From positions 5,456,001 to 5,520,000 of the forward strand of contig LT549889.1 in assembly GCA_900078775.1 (NCBI GenBank): DNA of 64,000 bases, written 5' to 3'. Made by a program: the position numbers and the translations under genes. Position 1 is the stretch's first letter. Every line of letters begins with the position of its first letter. Below, one piece after another: positions 25,769-34,184 of this stretch. This stretch comes from Mycolicibacterium aurum (GTDB lineage: Bacteria; Actinomycetota; Actinomycetes; Mycobacteriales; Mycobacteriaceae). Below the pieces are notes generated by a model, which saw nothing but the letters and a program-made list of their open reading frames with translations, was not told the origin of the DNA and ran no database searches.

Positions 25769-27652
25769 ATGAGCGACCCGCTGGGGTTGTCCATCGGGAC
25801 GACCAACTTGGTCGCGGCACGAGTCGGCGACCGTCCTGTCACCCGGCGCGCTGTGCTGACACTTCCCGTGCAGGGCGCGCCGGAAGTCGGCCTGCCATCC
25901 GGACAGTCTGGTCGGGTGCTCACCGGATTCGTTGACCGCGTTGGTGATCCGGTCCCGCTGGTGGCCGCCGACGGATCGTCCTATCCCGCCGAGGACCTGC
26001 TGGTCGAGGCGTTGGAGGCGATGGTCGGGGTGGCCGGGGCCACCCCGACGGCGCAGACCGCCATTGCGGTGCCCGCGCACTGGAACGCCGCCACGCTGCG
26101 CACGCTGCGGGCCACCCTGCGCGCCAACCCGGTGCTCTCGCCCGGCGGCGCGGCACCGCGACTGGTGTCCGACGCCGTCGCCGCCCTGACCTCGCTGAAC
26201 GCCAACCCGGGGTTGAACGCCGAGGGTCCGCTGTTGCTGGTCGACCTGGGCGGTGGCGGGACCAGCCTCACCCTCGCCGAACCGGGGGCCACGTTCGAAC
26301 CCCTGGATGAGACCACCCGGGTCGCCGAGTTCTCCGGTGACCTGATCGACCAGGCGCTGCTCACCCACGTGCTGGCCGGGATCGAGGACACCGATCCCGG
26401 GGCCACCGCGGCGGTCGGCCTGCTCGGCAAGTTGCGCGAGGAGTGCCGGGCGGCCAAGGAGCGGCTGTCGGCGGTGACGGCCACCGAGGTGCCGGTGGAA
26501 CTGCCCGGGCACCGTTCGGTGGTGCGGGTGACCCGCGCCGAGGTGGAGGCGCTGCTGGCCGAACCGCTGACCCAGGTGCTCGCCGAACTGGACGGGCTCC
26601 TGGAGCGCAACCGGCTGAGCTGGGCGGATGTCTCCGTCATCGCCACTGCGGGTGGGGGAGCCAGTATCCCGCTGGTCACCCAGCGACTGTCCGAGCATTC
26701 GCAGCGTCCGGTGGTGAGCACCCCGCAGCCCGCGCTGGACGCGGCCGTGGGCGCGGTGCTGTTCGCGGCGTATGCCGCCGAGGCCGGGGCACAGACCGGG
26801 ATGGCGCCCGCCGCCGGGGCCGACGCCCCGACCAGCATGGCGCCGCCGGTGGTGGTGCCCGATCCGTCCGGTTCCTCGACCTTCCGGGCCCTGGCCTGGT
26901 CGGAGGACGGTGACGCGGCGGCCGAACCGGTGCCCTACGCCGGTCCCGACGAGTATCCGAGCCCGTACACCGGCGCCAACCCCTACCTCGCCGAGGATTC
27001 GACGCACGTTGTCTCCCAACCGGTTCCGGATCGGTACGAGGACGATCGGCGGGGTATGCCGCGGATCCCGATCGCGGTGTTCGCCGCCGCGGGCATCCTG
27101 TCGGTCGTCGCGCTCGGCGGTGTGGCGATCGCGCTGACCGGCGTCTCCGAAACCGAGACGCCCACCCCCTCGACCGCGCCGGTCACCGGGGTGTTGACGC
27201 CCGAACCGGTGCAGCCGCCGCCGGCGGCCGAGACGCCCCCGCCGGGCATCGTCACGGTGACCGAGGTCCCGCCCGCGCCGCCTCCGCCGCCGGAGCCCGA
27301 GCCGCCGCGGCCGGTGGCGCCGACGTACACGTCGACGACCACCCAGCCGACCACGACCACCACCACCACGACGACCACGACCACGACCACCACGACGACC
27401 ACGACGCCGTCGACCACCACGACGACGACCACCACCACGGTGCCCACCACCACGGTGCCCACCACCACGACGGTGCCGACGACGTTGCCCACCAGCACCG
27501 AACCGGACACGCTGCCCACCACAACAGCCGAGGTCACCACGGTCGTACCGACCACCCAGGCACCCGCGATGCGCACCACCTACATCAACGTGCCTTTGCT
27601 GCCGCCGATCCCGATCCAGGTCCCGAATCCCGCCGCACCGCCCGCTCCGTAG
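25769..27652 (+). CDS. Membrane-anchored Hsp70-like protein with Thr-rich tail
   Basis: This 627-residue protein begins with an actin-like ATPase fold related to DnaK: phosphate-1 LGLSIGTTNLVAAR (near 5-18), 'TAIAVPAHW', phosphate-2 LLLVDLGGGGTSLTL, and 'VIATAGGGASIPLV'. The substrate-binding domain of DnaK is missing. One transmembrane helix (about 433-456) is followed by a Pro-rich segment and a long Thr-rich tail, probably outside the membrane and a likely site of O-mannosylation. It resembles Rv0312. It may sense or organise wall processes; its function is unknown. The ATG at 25769 is preferred to an upstream GTG. Confidence 0.8.
   Translation: MSDPLGLSIGTTNLVAARVGDRPVTRRAVLTLPVQGAPEVGLPSGQSGRVLTGFVDRVGDPVPLVAADGSSYPAEDLLVEALEAMVGVAGATPTAQTAIAVPAHWNAATLRTLRATLRANPVLSPGGAAPRLVSDAVAALTSLNANPGLNAEGPLLLVDLGGGGTSLTLAEPGATFEPLDETTRVAEFSGDLIDQALLTHVLAGIEDTDPGATAAVGLLGKLREECRAAKERLSAVTATEVPVELPGHRSVVRVTRAEVEALLAEPLTQVLAELDGLLERNRLSWADVSVIATAGGGASIPLVTQRLSEHSQRPVVSTPQPALDAAVGAVLFAAYAAEAGAQTGMAPAAGADAPTSMAPPVVVPDPSGSSTFRALAWSEDGDAAAEPVPYAGPDEYPSPYTGANPYLAEDSTHVVSQPVPDRYEDDRRGMPRIPIAVFAAAGILSVVALGGVAIALTGVSETETPTPSTAPVTGVLTPEPVQPPPAAETPPPGIVTVTEVPPAPPPPPEPEPPRPVAPTYTSTTTQPTTTTTTTTTTTTTTTTTTTPSTTTTTTTTTVPTTTVPTTTTVPTTLPTSTEPDTLPTTTAEVTTVVPTTQAPAMRTTYINVPLLPPIPIQVPNPAAPPAP
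27334..27546 (+). repeat. ACC/ACG codon tract encoding the Thr-rich tail
   Basis: About 200 bases are built mainly from alternating ACC and ACG codons with occasional CCG and GTG. They encode runs of up to about 19 Thr. The mixed codons make it an imperfect microsatellite. The opposite strand is also open and would encode mostly Val, which is a by-product of the repeat rather than a gene. Confidence 0.8.
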
Positions 27653-27697
27653 CCGCACACCCGCGCTCCACCTGCGGCATACCAATGTTTCGAAGAG

Positions 27698-27727
27698 TTG
27701 AGCTGCCGCGACACGCCGGGTTATAGT
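27698..27727 (+). promoter_or_regulatory. Sigma-70-type promoter of exported protein gene
   Basis: TTGAGC (27698-27703), an 18-base spacer and TATAGT (27722-27727) form a good promoter. Its -10 ends 94 bases before the ATG at 27822. The leader between them is moderately AT-rich, with no obvious riboswitch. Confidence 0.5.
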
Positions 27728-27821
27728 CAGCCGGATTAAGTCACGGATGTGTAACGACAAGCAAACGGCCGGGTCTCGGTAGTTGCTGGACGAGAAGTTC
27801 ACGAGCTCGAAGGTGTGGTGA

Positions 27822-28508
27822 ATGCAGCGACTACGAACGGCCGGCGAACGGCTCCGCTCGTCCGCGGCACTCGCCGCGATCATCGCTCCGGCCGCGGTCC
27901 TCTTCTCCGTCAGCCCGGACCTGAAAGCCGTCGACACTCCTGACCCGGTCGCTCAGGTCGCCTCCGCCGCCGTCATCCCGGCCGCCGAGGTCATCCCCAC
28001 CGGGATGGAGATCGTCGCCGCCCCCGCGGACTTCGCCTGGAACTCCGCCGCGGCCGGAGCCTCGGAAGTGACATCCGCCCAGCTCGTGTCGGCTTCACGC
28101 TGGCGGGCGGACACCCGCTCGCTGCTGCTGCCCAAGGGCGTCGCACCCGAGCATGGACTGCAGGTCAAGACCATCCTGGCGGCCCGCGCCATCAGCGACC
28201 GGTTCCCCGAGATCCGCAGCATCGGCGGTGTCCGGGCCGACGCGTTGCGCTGGCATCCCAACGGCCTGGCCCTCGACGTCATGATTCCCAATCCGGGCAG
28301 CTCCGAGGGTGTCGCCCTGGGCAACCGGATCCTCGCGTACGTGATGAACAACGCGGGCCGGTTCAGCGTGCAGGATGTCATCTGGCGCGGCACCTACTAC
28401 ACGCCCAGCGGCGCACAGGGCTCCGGCGCCTACGGCCACTACGACCACGTGCACGTCACCACCTACGGCGGCGGCTACCCGAGCGGCGGAGAACAGTACT
28501 TCCGCTGA
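27822..28508 (+). CDS. Exported protein with peptidase-M15-like C-terminal domain
   Basis: This 228-residue protein has an N-terminal signal region (MQRLRTAGERLRSSAALAAI, then a hydrophobic stretch) and a low-complexity linker. The C-terminal domain carries 'RSIGGVRADALRWHPNGLALD' and 'YGHYDHVHVTTYGG'. These conserved His/Asp pairs resemble the ARB-07466-like/M15-type fold used by some peptidoglycan hydrolases, but the catalytic set is not certain. It resembles Rv0320. The role is probably wall-associated. Confidence 0.68.
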   Translation: MQRLRTAGERLRSSAALAAIIAPAAVLFSVSPDLKAVDTPDPVAQVASAAVIPAAEVIPTGMEIVAAPADFAWNSAAAGASEVTSAQLVSASRWRADTRSLLLPKGVAPEHGLQVKTILAARAISDRFPEIRSIGGVRADALRWHPNGLALDVMIPNPGSSEGVALGNRILAYVMNNAGRFSVQDVIWRGTYYTPSGAQGSGAYGHYDHVHVTTYGGGYPSGGEQYFR

Positions 28509-28524
28509 CCGGGTAAGCGATGAG

Positions 28525-28543
28525 CGCGGTGCCCTTCCGCGCA
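28525..28543 (+). terminator. Weak hairpin after exported protein gene
   Basis: GCGCGG and CCGCGC flank a 7-base loop 17 bases after the stop, followed loosely by TTTG. The stem is short and the U-run is poor, so this is only a possible terminator. Nothing else is evident in 28509-28732. Confidence 0.3.
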
Positions 28544-28732
28544 GCCGGCACAGTTTGTTCTCCCAACTTTTGCGCGCTGGGTTCTGTTGCATCCACCCCT
28601 CGAAGCCAAGGCGTCTCTGGTCAGAACGAGTCGGCGTGAATCATCGTGGCGGGTCCGGCCGCGTTATCGGTGCCGGCTCCCGCCGTATGTCCGGTTTCTC
28701 TGTGTAGTTGACAAGGTGCGTCGCGGGATTGG

Positions 28733-30028
28733 TTATGCGGCGGCGGGTAGGGCGGTCATGGTGCGGCGTGCGTGGGAGCGTAGGTGTGCCGGTTCGGGCC
28801 CTGCCGGGTCGTGGGGTGGGATGAACCAGGGGTGCCGGTCCGGGCCGAGGTAGACCTGCCAGCCGCCGTGGTGGATCAGGGTGTGGTGTGCCCGGCACAG
28901 CAGCACTCCGTTATCGACGCAGGTGGTTCCTCCGCAGTTCCACGGTCGGATGTGGTGGGCGTCGCACCAGGACACCGGCCGCCCACACCCGGGGTACGCG
29001 CAGCCCCCATCGCGCACCGCGAGCCCTTTTCGGATCGCGGGGGTGAACAACCGTTCGGCGCGCCCGACGTCCAGTGGCGCACCCGAACCGTCGACGGTCA
29101 CCGCGGTGAGGGTGCTGTCACAGGCCACCAGATCGGCGGTGACCGCACTGACCGGCCCGGTAAAACCGAGCGTGTCAACACCGGCCGGCCGGATGAGAGT
29201 GACGTGCGGGAGCACCCCACCGGAGGTCGGCCGCCCGGAGCTGGACAGGTAGGTGCGCATGATCTGTCCGAACGCATCCGCGCGGCGGCGCCCGGTCGGT
29301 CGTGGGTCCGGTGATCCGTCCGGTAGCGGCACCGGCCGGCACAACGGATCCAGTGCCGCGAACAGTTCCTCCCCGGTCAGCGCATCCAGATCGAGGGTGG
29401 CGCTGACCCGTCCGTCGTCGGTCTGGATAAGGGTCATCTCGTTGAGGTCGGGGTTTTCCGCTACCGGCACCGCGCCCTCCTCGGGTGGTTGCGTGGCGGC
29501 GCGCTCGATGGCGATCGCCCGGGCCTTCTCGGCGACCTCTGCGGGCGTGGTCTGAATCATCAGCTTGCGCACCACCGTCGCGCGGTCCTCCTCCGACAAC
29601 GCAACCCGGGCACCGACATGGGCGACACCCCGCCCGACCGCGTCGGCGAACTCGATCCCCACACCCCCGAGACGCTGCCGGCAGGTCAACGCGGGCAGGG
29701 CGCGCGCCGCCCGCCCCACCCGCGCCGCCCGCTGCGCCGCCGCGGGAGCCACCCCGATGCTGGTGAGCAGATCAGCTCCCGTACGCAGGTGCTGCCGGGC
29801 CGGGATCGCGAGCCGTTCCGCCGCCGCAACTGCCTGGGCGATCACGTGGTCGAATAGATTGCGGGCGGTGACCGCGGCCACCAGCACCGCGAGCAGGGCC
29901 GGTTCGTCGACCACCCGCCGAGGACAGTCCAGCAGATGAAACAGCGTGCGCTCGGCATCATCCGGGGGTCTCGGGGCGAGGTCGTCAATGAGCGCTGTGA
30001 TGAAGGTGTCGAGATGGGTGGCGTCCAT
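28733..30028 (-). CDS. DUF222/HNH endonuclease domain protein (13E12-repeat type)
   Basis: This 431-residue protein has an N-terminal DUF222 helical region (about 20-300) and a C-terminal HNH domain with the zinc and catalytic pattern C-x-x-P-x-C...WCDAHHIRPW...N...LLCRAHHTLIH. It belongs to the mycobacterial 13E12 repeat family, which occurs in multiple copies and has known links to LexA control and prophage attachment. The cellular role is unsettled and may be DNA repair or mobile-element related. A perfect SOS box lies 140 bases upstream of its ATG. Confidence 0.85.
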   Translation of the reverse strand: MDATHLDTFITALIDDLAPRPPDDAERTLFHLLDCPRRVVDEPALLAVLVAAVTARNLFDHVIAQAVAAAERLAIPARQHLRTGADLLTSIGVAPAAAQRAARVGRAARALPALTCRQRLGGVGIEFADAVGRGVAHVGARVALSEEDRATVVRKLMIQTTPAEVAEKARAIAIERAATQPPEEGAVPVAENPDLNEMTLIQTDDGRVSATLDLDALTGEELFAALDPLCRPVPLPDGSPDPRPTGRRRADAFGQIMRTYLSSSGRPTSGGVLPHVTLIRPAGVDTLGFTGPVSAVTADLVACDSTLTAVTVDGSGAPLDVGRAERLFTPAIRKGLAVRDGGCAYPGCGRPVSWCDAHHIRPWNCGGTTCVDNGVLLCRAHHTLIHHGGWQVYLGPDRHPWFIPPHDPAGPEPAHLRSHARRTMTALPAAA

Positions 30029-30086
30029 GATGGATACCGCTTTCGCAGAAGGTGCACACCGGCACGATCAGGCAATACGGTTCGAC

Positions 30087-30102
30087 CTGTCCCGCGGGAC
30101 AG
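30087..30102. repeat. Perfect 16-bp palindrome in the HNH gene leader
   Basis: CTGTCCCGCGGGACAG is fully self-complementary and lies 59 bases upstream of the HNH start, between it and the SOS box. It could be a second operator or a leader hairpin. Confidence 0.5.
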
Positions 30103-30168
30103 AAGAACCTCTCGGCGACCGGAGTCGCATCTGAAGCTCACCGTGAAGCAGTGGGAGCAACGTCGCAT

Positions 30169-30184
30169 TCGAACTTATGTTCGA
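30169..30184 (-). promoter_or_regulatory. LexA SOS box upstream of HNH gene
   Basis: TCGAAC-TTAT-GTTCGA matches the mycobacterial SOS consensus TCGAAC(N4)GTTCGA exactly. It lies 140 bases upstream of the HNH start. LexA control has been reported for members of the 13E12 family in M. tuberculosis, so damage-inducible expression is likely. The box also faces the frameshifted exported gene whose stop lies at 30252. Confidence 0.8.
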
Positions 30185-30346
30185 TGCTACGCCGCCCAGG
30201 AGGGCTCCGCAAGGGCGATGTTCAGGACATCGGTAGCGACCCCGAGGACGGCTACTCGGCGTCGGGCGAGTACGCGTTCGTCCGATTGGTCGGGCCGTTG
30301 CTCAGCGCCATCGGCTCGGCGATCGCGTCGTTGAGCGGACCGATGA

Positions 30347-30619
30347 TCAAGGGCGTGACCGGTGCCAGGAAAATATCGCTGACCAGGGCGTAATTCCAGT
30401 GCAGCAGGTCGGCGTCCGGGCCGCCTCCCGTGCGCCGTCGGTGATCAATCGCAGGTCCTGGAACAGGCCGGTGGCTGTCACGTCGACGGTGACGACCCGC
30501 GGCGTGGCGACGACCGCGTGCCTCTGATCGGTGATCGTCACCGGCGACAGCGCGATGGCACCGGTGACGGCCAGCGCGGCGCCGGTGCTCAGCGTCTGTC
30601 GAAACACCTTGTCGGCCAT
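30347..30619 (-). CDS. Small exported hypothetical protein, frame broken near its middle
   Basis: The protein starts MADKVFRQTLSTGAALAVTG and looks exported (hydrophobic core, then 'ALSPVTITDQ'). In the reading frame shown it ends at 30347 with an unlikely Cys/Trp tail. After about 30430, however, the next frame reads on as protein-like sequence (LLHWNYALVSDIFLAPVTPL) to a TAG at 30252. One missing base near 30414-30440 would give a 122-residue protein. It is either a real frameshift or a sequencing error; the missing base is not in a long run. I do not recognise a family. Confidence 0.55.
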   Translation of the reverse strand: MADKVFRQTLSTGAALAVTGAIALSPVTITDQRHAVVATPRVVTVDVTATGLFQDLRLITDGAREAARTPTCCTGITPWSAIFSWHRSRP

Positions 30620-30772
30620 GGCTTCGTGACTCCCACGTCGAAACGAACTGTCTTCCGCGGCAAACGCTAGCCCAGCAGGTGCAGAAAATGGGGTCGCCCT
30701 TCCGGTGGTCGCGACGGTCACCGATTGCAGAGATGCGCGCGAAACCCCACCCACCTCGTTTATGGTTCGGCT

Positions 30773-31666
30773 GTGCCTGAATTCGACCGCCCTGCCTTTG
30801 ACCGACGAAGCGCCCTGATGATCCTGGGCCTGGGAGCGGCGGCCGCCGCGCTGCCCGGCCCGCTGGCCCACGCGGAACCGGTGCCGGGCGATCTGCCTCC
30901 CGGACCGGTGCCGGGCCCCGGTGCCCCGGCCCCCGCGGCGGCCACCCCGGCCATGCTGTTCCAGGACGAATTCAACGGTCCGGCCGGTTCACCGCCGGAC
31001 CCGGCGGCCTGGTTCATCGTCCCGCAGCGCGAAACCATCCGGAACCCGCACGAGTGGGACAAACCGTTCAACATGGGCCGCTACGTCACCGATCAGGAGC
31101 ACGTCTTCCAGGACGGCAATGGCAACCTGGTCATCCGCGCGACCCGCGGCGAGGGCGCCAACATCCAGGAGAAATACGCCAGCGCGAAGATCGTCGGCAA
31201 CTGGCGCGGCGGGGTCGGCACGACCTGGGAGGCGCGCGTCAAACTGAACTGCCTGACCGACGGCGCCTGGCCGGCTTTCTGGTTGATCAATGACAACCCG
31301 GTCCGCGGTGGTGAGGTCGACCTCGTCGAGTGGTACGGCAACCGGGACTGGCCGTCGGGCACCACCGTGCATGCCAAGCTGGACGGCACCCAGTTCAAGA
31401 CCGACAAGCACCCGGTCGACGGTGACTGGCACACCTGGCGGATGACCTGGAAGCCGGAGGGCATGTACTTCTGGAAGGACTATCAGCCGGGCATGGAGCC
31501 GTTCTTCACGGTGGCGTCGAACTCGCTGCCGGACTGGCCGTTCAACGATCCGGGCTTCACCATGGCGCCGGTGTTCAACATCGCCGTCGGCGGCTCCGGC
31601 GGCCGTGAACCCGCCGGCGGTACCTACCCGGCCGAGATGCTGGTGGACTGGATCCGGGTGTTCTGA
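30773..31666 (+). CDS. Secreted GH16 beta-glucanase-like protein
   Basis: This 297-residue protein belongs to glycoside hydrolase family 16, whose members cut beta-1,3 or beta-1,4 glucans. The catalytic motif is EVDLVE with Glu181 (nucleophile) and Glu186 (acid/base). The N-terminus RRSALMILGLGAAAAALPG carries twin arginines, so Tat export is likely. It starts at GTG 30773, 48 bases into a longer open frame, because that places the twin-arginine signal at the terminus. It resembles Rv0315, described as a beta-1,3-glucanase precursor. A strong terminator follows. Confidence 0.87.
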   Translation: MPEFDRPAFDRRSALMILGLGAAAAALPGPLAHAEPVPGDLPPGPVPGPGAPAPAAATPAMLFQDEFNGPAGSPPDPAAWFIVPQRETIRNPHEWDKPFNMGRYVTDQEHVFQDGNGNLVIRATRGEGANIQEKYASAKIVGNWRGGVGTTWEARVKLNCLTDGAWPAFWLINDNPVRGGEVDLVEWYGNRDWPSGTTVHAKLDGTQFKTDKHPVDGDWHTWRMTWKPEGMYFWKDYQPGMEPFFTVASNSLPDWPFNDPGFTMAPVFNIAVGGSGGREPAGGTYPAEMLVDWIRVF

Positions 31667-31673
31667 CCCGAAT

Positions 31674-31708
31674 GAGCCGGGGCGGTGAGAAACCGCCCCG
31701 GCTCTTTC
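31674..31708. terminator. Intrinsic terminator between convergent glycosidase genes
   Basis: A perfect 13-bp GC-rich stem (GAGCCGGGGCGGT with ACCGCCCCGGCTC), a 5-base GAGAA loop and a trailing TTTCG form a textbook hairpin. It begins 8 bases after the GH16 stop and ends 15 bases before the stop of the GH39-like gene, so it may serve both. Confidence 0.85.
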
Positions 31709-31722
31709 GTGGGTGGATCGAA

Positions 31723-33567
31723 TCAGTCGTCCGAGGACGAACCCTTCGAACCGGTGGAACCCGAATCGGATCCGGGCGAACGCTTCGACTCGCCGGCCCC
31801 GGCCTTCTCGGCCTTATCAGCCCGGTCGGTCTTCTCGCCCTTGTCGGCCTTGCGCTCCGGACGCGGCTTGGTGGTGGATTCCGCTGCGGCAGAGTCCTGC
31901 TCGGTCGAAGCCGCGGCATCGTCCTCGTTGGCGACCGATTCCGTGCGGGGCGCCCGGCGCGTATCGGTGCCGGCGGTGTCCGTTTCGGTCGTCGGTGTCG
32001 CATCCTCGCCGGCGACGGCCCGAACGACCTCCGCCAGCGCGGTCCGGGACATCCTCGCAGCGGAACCGGCAGTCGCATCGGTGGCGCTCTGCTCGCCGGC
32101 GGCGGCCCGGGCTACCGCGGTCGCCTCGGTCCCGGCGTTGGCCGGATTCTCTGCCGCCGTGGTGTTTTCGGGATCAGCGGCGATCCGTGCCGAGACCGTC
32201 GTGGTCGCCGGCGCCGGGTTCAGGGCCTGACCCCAGGCCGCGGCCCACCCCGCCGCGGCATCCGCGAGCGCCTGCTGCCAGTTCGCGACGGCCTGGGCGA
32301 CCGGATCGACAGGCGTGCTGGGAACGGGCTCCTCGGGCGCCGGCTCGGTGGGAAGCGTCGGGTCCTCGACCGACGGATCCTCGACGGACGGGTCCTGCCC
32401 GGCGGGCAGCGGTCCGTTCTCCTCGATCCAGGCCTGCACCGCGAGCGCGGCCTGCTTGGGAGTCCAGTCGTCTCGGAACAGGCCGTAGGTGTCCTCGGGA
32501 TTGGTCGACCCGGTCTGCAGATCGACCAGGTTGTAGAGGAACATCGGCCCGGCACCGTCGGTATCGGCCCAGGTGTCCATGAAGTCGCTGATGAACTCCG
32601 CCTGCTGCGCTTCCGAGACGGTGGCGGTGGGCAAGCCGTACTCGCTCGTCCACACCGTCTTGTCGGCGTCGCCGTTCTGTTCCATCAGCGCCTGGATGTC
32701 CTCCAGGATGCCGATCGCCGAAATCGGGCTGCCCGCACCGTCACTGAACCGCCAGTCGTTGTTGTACGGGTGATAGGACAGGGCGTCGAAGTACCCCGCA
32801 GCCCCGGCCTCGTACATGCCCTCGATGAATTCGACCGCGCCGATGTTGGCTCCGTCGCCCCAGCTCTGCCCGGCGTAGACGACACCGCCGACCACCGTCC
32901 CGCTCGGGTCGACCGCCTTCACCGCCTCGTAGCCGGCCTTGAGCACCTCGGTGTACGCGGCGGCATCGGGGCTGGGCTCCCAGAACACCGCGGCATGGGG
33001 TTCGTTCCAGATCTCGTACGCCGAGATGCGAGCCGTCTCGGGGGCACCCTCGCCGGCGCCGTAGCGTTCTGCCAACGCTCCCATGAAGTTTCCGAAGTCC
33101 TCGGGGTTGCGCGGTGCGCCGTAGGGGGACCAGGAATCCGTGGCCCAGGTGGGTGTGCTGGTCACGGCCCCGAGCACGGCGATCCCGCGTTCCTCGGCGG
33201 CGTTGACCACTTTGTCGACATTGGCCCAGTTGTAGACGCCGGGAGCGGGTTCGACGAAGTACCACGGCACGAACATCCGCACCTGGGTCACCCCCATCGA
33301 CTCCATGGTGTCCATCGCGATGTCGACCTCTTCCGGGGTCATGTAGAACAGTTCGGATTCGGCCACACCGACCGCGTTGGCGGAGGTGTCGATGGCGGCC
33401 GCGAGTGAGACGGCCGTGGTGACCTGCCGGATCGCCGCGTCCTGGGGGGACAGTGCCACCGGCGCTGCCGCACCGACATGCACCGCTGCGCCCACCAGGG
33501 TGAACGCGAACAACGGCGCTGCGGCAGAGCAAACCGATTTTGCTGATCTAGGCCAAGGCCTCCACAT
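31723..33567 (-). CDS. Secreted GH39-like glycosidase with charged C-terminal tail
   Basis: This 614-residue exported protein has a hydrophobic signal segment near residues 8-35 and a TIM-barrel domain (about 75-400) of the GH39/GH5 type. The acid/base Glu lies in YEIWNEPH (near 188) and the nucleophile in WTSEYGLP (near 309). A Pro/Glu linker and an unusual C-terminal ~160 residues rich in Ala, Glu, Asp, Lys and Ser follow. Start at ATG 33567 was chosen because GGAG sits 8 bases upstream. The substrate is unknown; exopolysaccharide is plausible given relatives such as PslG. Confidence 0.75.
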   Translation of the reverse strand: MWRPWPRSAKSVCSAAAPLFAFTLVGAAVHVGAAAPVALSPQDAAIRQVTTAVSLAAAIDTSANAVGVAESELFYMTPEEVDIAMDTMESMGVTQVRMFVPWYFVEPAPGVYNWANVDKVVNAAEERGIAVLGAVTSTPTWATDSWSPYGAPRNPEDFGNFMGALAERYGAGEGAPETARISAYEIWNEPHAAVFWEPSPDAAAYTEVLKAGYEAVKAVDPSGTVVGGVVYAGQSWGDGANIGAVEFIEGMYEAGAAGYFDALSYHPYNNDWRFSDGAGSPISAIGILEDIQALMEQNGDADKTVWTSEYGLPTATVSEAQQAEFISDFMDTWADTDGAGPMFLYNLVDLQTGSTNPEDTYGLFRDDWTPKQAALAVQAWIEENGPLPAGQDPSVEDPSVEDPTLPTEPAPEEPVPSTPVDPVAQAVANWQQALADAAAGWAAAWGQALNPAPATTTVSARIAADPENTTAAENPANAGTEATAVARAAAGEQSATDATAGSAARMSRTALAEVVRAVAGEDATPTTETDTAGTDTRRAPRTESVANEDDAAASTEQDSAAAESTTKPRPERKADKGEKTDRADKAEKAGAGESKRSPGSDSGSTGSKGSSSDD

Positions 33568-34184
33568 GATGTCATCTCCAAACTTCCGCAAATCCCGGAA
33601 TGATCGTTGTGATGCGGCTTGTGCCGCGGACAACTCGAGCAGTACCCGGGCGATGAGAAGATCAATCAGCAAAATTCGTTAAAAGGCTCAATTGACGTAT
33701 CCCTTAGGCGGCACCACGAGGGCGAATCCACAGTTCAAAGCCGTAATACGAATGTGTTAGCGCGGAGCGAAGCTATTGCCGATCCGCCTGCTGGAGTTCA
33801 CAGAACGGCAACGCAAGTCAGTCCATTCAATCTTGACGCCAGCCGCTGTAAAGGCAATTTGCACCCGTGCAAATTCGATCGGATAGGCAAATCTTGGTAA
33901 TGACTCGAACAGCGGAGTTAGAATTTGCTGTAGTTCAATATCAGTGCAAAAGTCACTCGTCACAGGCAAAGGCTCCTCGGTCTCACTGCTTCGCGCAAAG
34001 TGGGGCCGAGTGTCGCCGGGCCGACGGGCGCGGATCTCGGGGCCAGGTCACCCGGCGAAGCCCTGTCCAACCGGCGAGCAGTTCCGCGATCAGGTGTTTG
34101 ATCTGCGGCGACCCGGGGCATCTAGGGACAGCAAGGCTGGCCCGTTGACCCCCTCTGGCCCGTTGAATCACTTGAGAGGCAGAT
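33568..34184. other. Low-GC intergenic patch between GH39-like and HemK-like genes
   Basis: About 600 bases here have noticeably more A and T than the rest of the window, especially 33660-33990. They hold the leader of the GH39-like gene and a possible 68-residue gene on the minus strand (33757-33963). A direct repeat CTGGCCCGTTGA occurs at 34137-34148 and 34155-34166. No tRNA, IS or integrase is recognisable. The composition suggests acquired or decayed DNA. Confidence 0.55.
33757..33963 (-). CDS. Possible small hypothetical protein in low-GC patch
   Basis: An open frame of 68 residues (VTSDFCTDIELQQILTPLFE at its start) has balanced composition and a GAGGAG 9 bases before the GTG, so it could be expressed. 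No family is recognised. It lacks the codon bias of neighbouring genes and may be a fragment of a transferred gene. Confidence 0.35.
   Translation of the reverse strand: MTSDFCTDIELQQILTPLFESLPRFAYPIEFARVQIAFTAAGVKIEWTDLRCRSVNSSRRIGNSFAPR

Noticed and set aside
26983..27579. Long minus-strand open frame of nearly pure Val
   Set aside because: It is the reverse reading of the ACC/ACG Thr tract; its composition is not that of a real protein and it lies inside the Hsp70-like gene.
25661..27937. 758-codon minus-strand open frame opposite the Hsp70-like gene
   Set aside because: It is low-complexity (Gly, Arg and His) and has no start signal. The plus-strand gene has recognisable ATPase motifs.
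28733..30028. Homing endonuclease or insertion element
   Set aside because: The HNH gene has no flanking repeats or interrupted target, and the DUF222 domain marks the resident 13E12 family.
33568..33760. Possible riboswitch in the GH39-like leader
   Set aside because: I looked for a c-di-AMP (ydaO-type) core and saw no convincing conserved elements; the leader has no strong nested stems.
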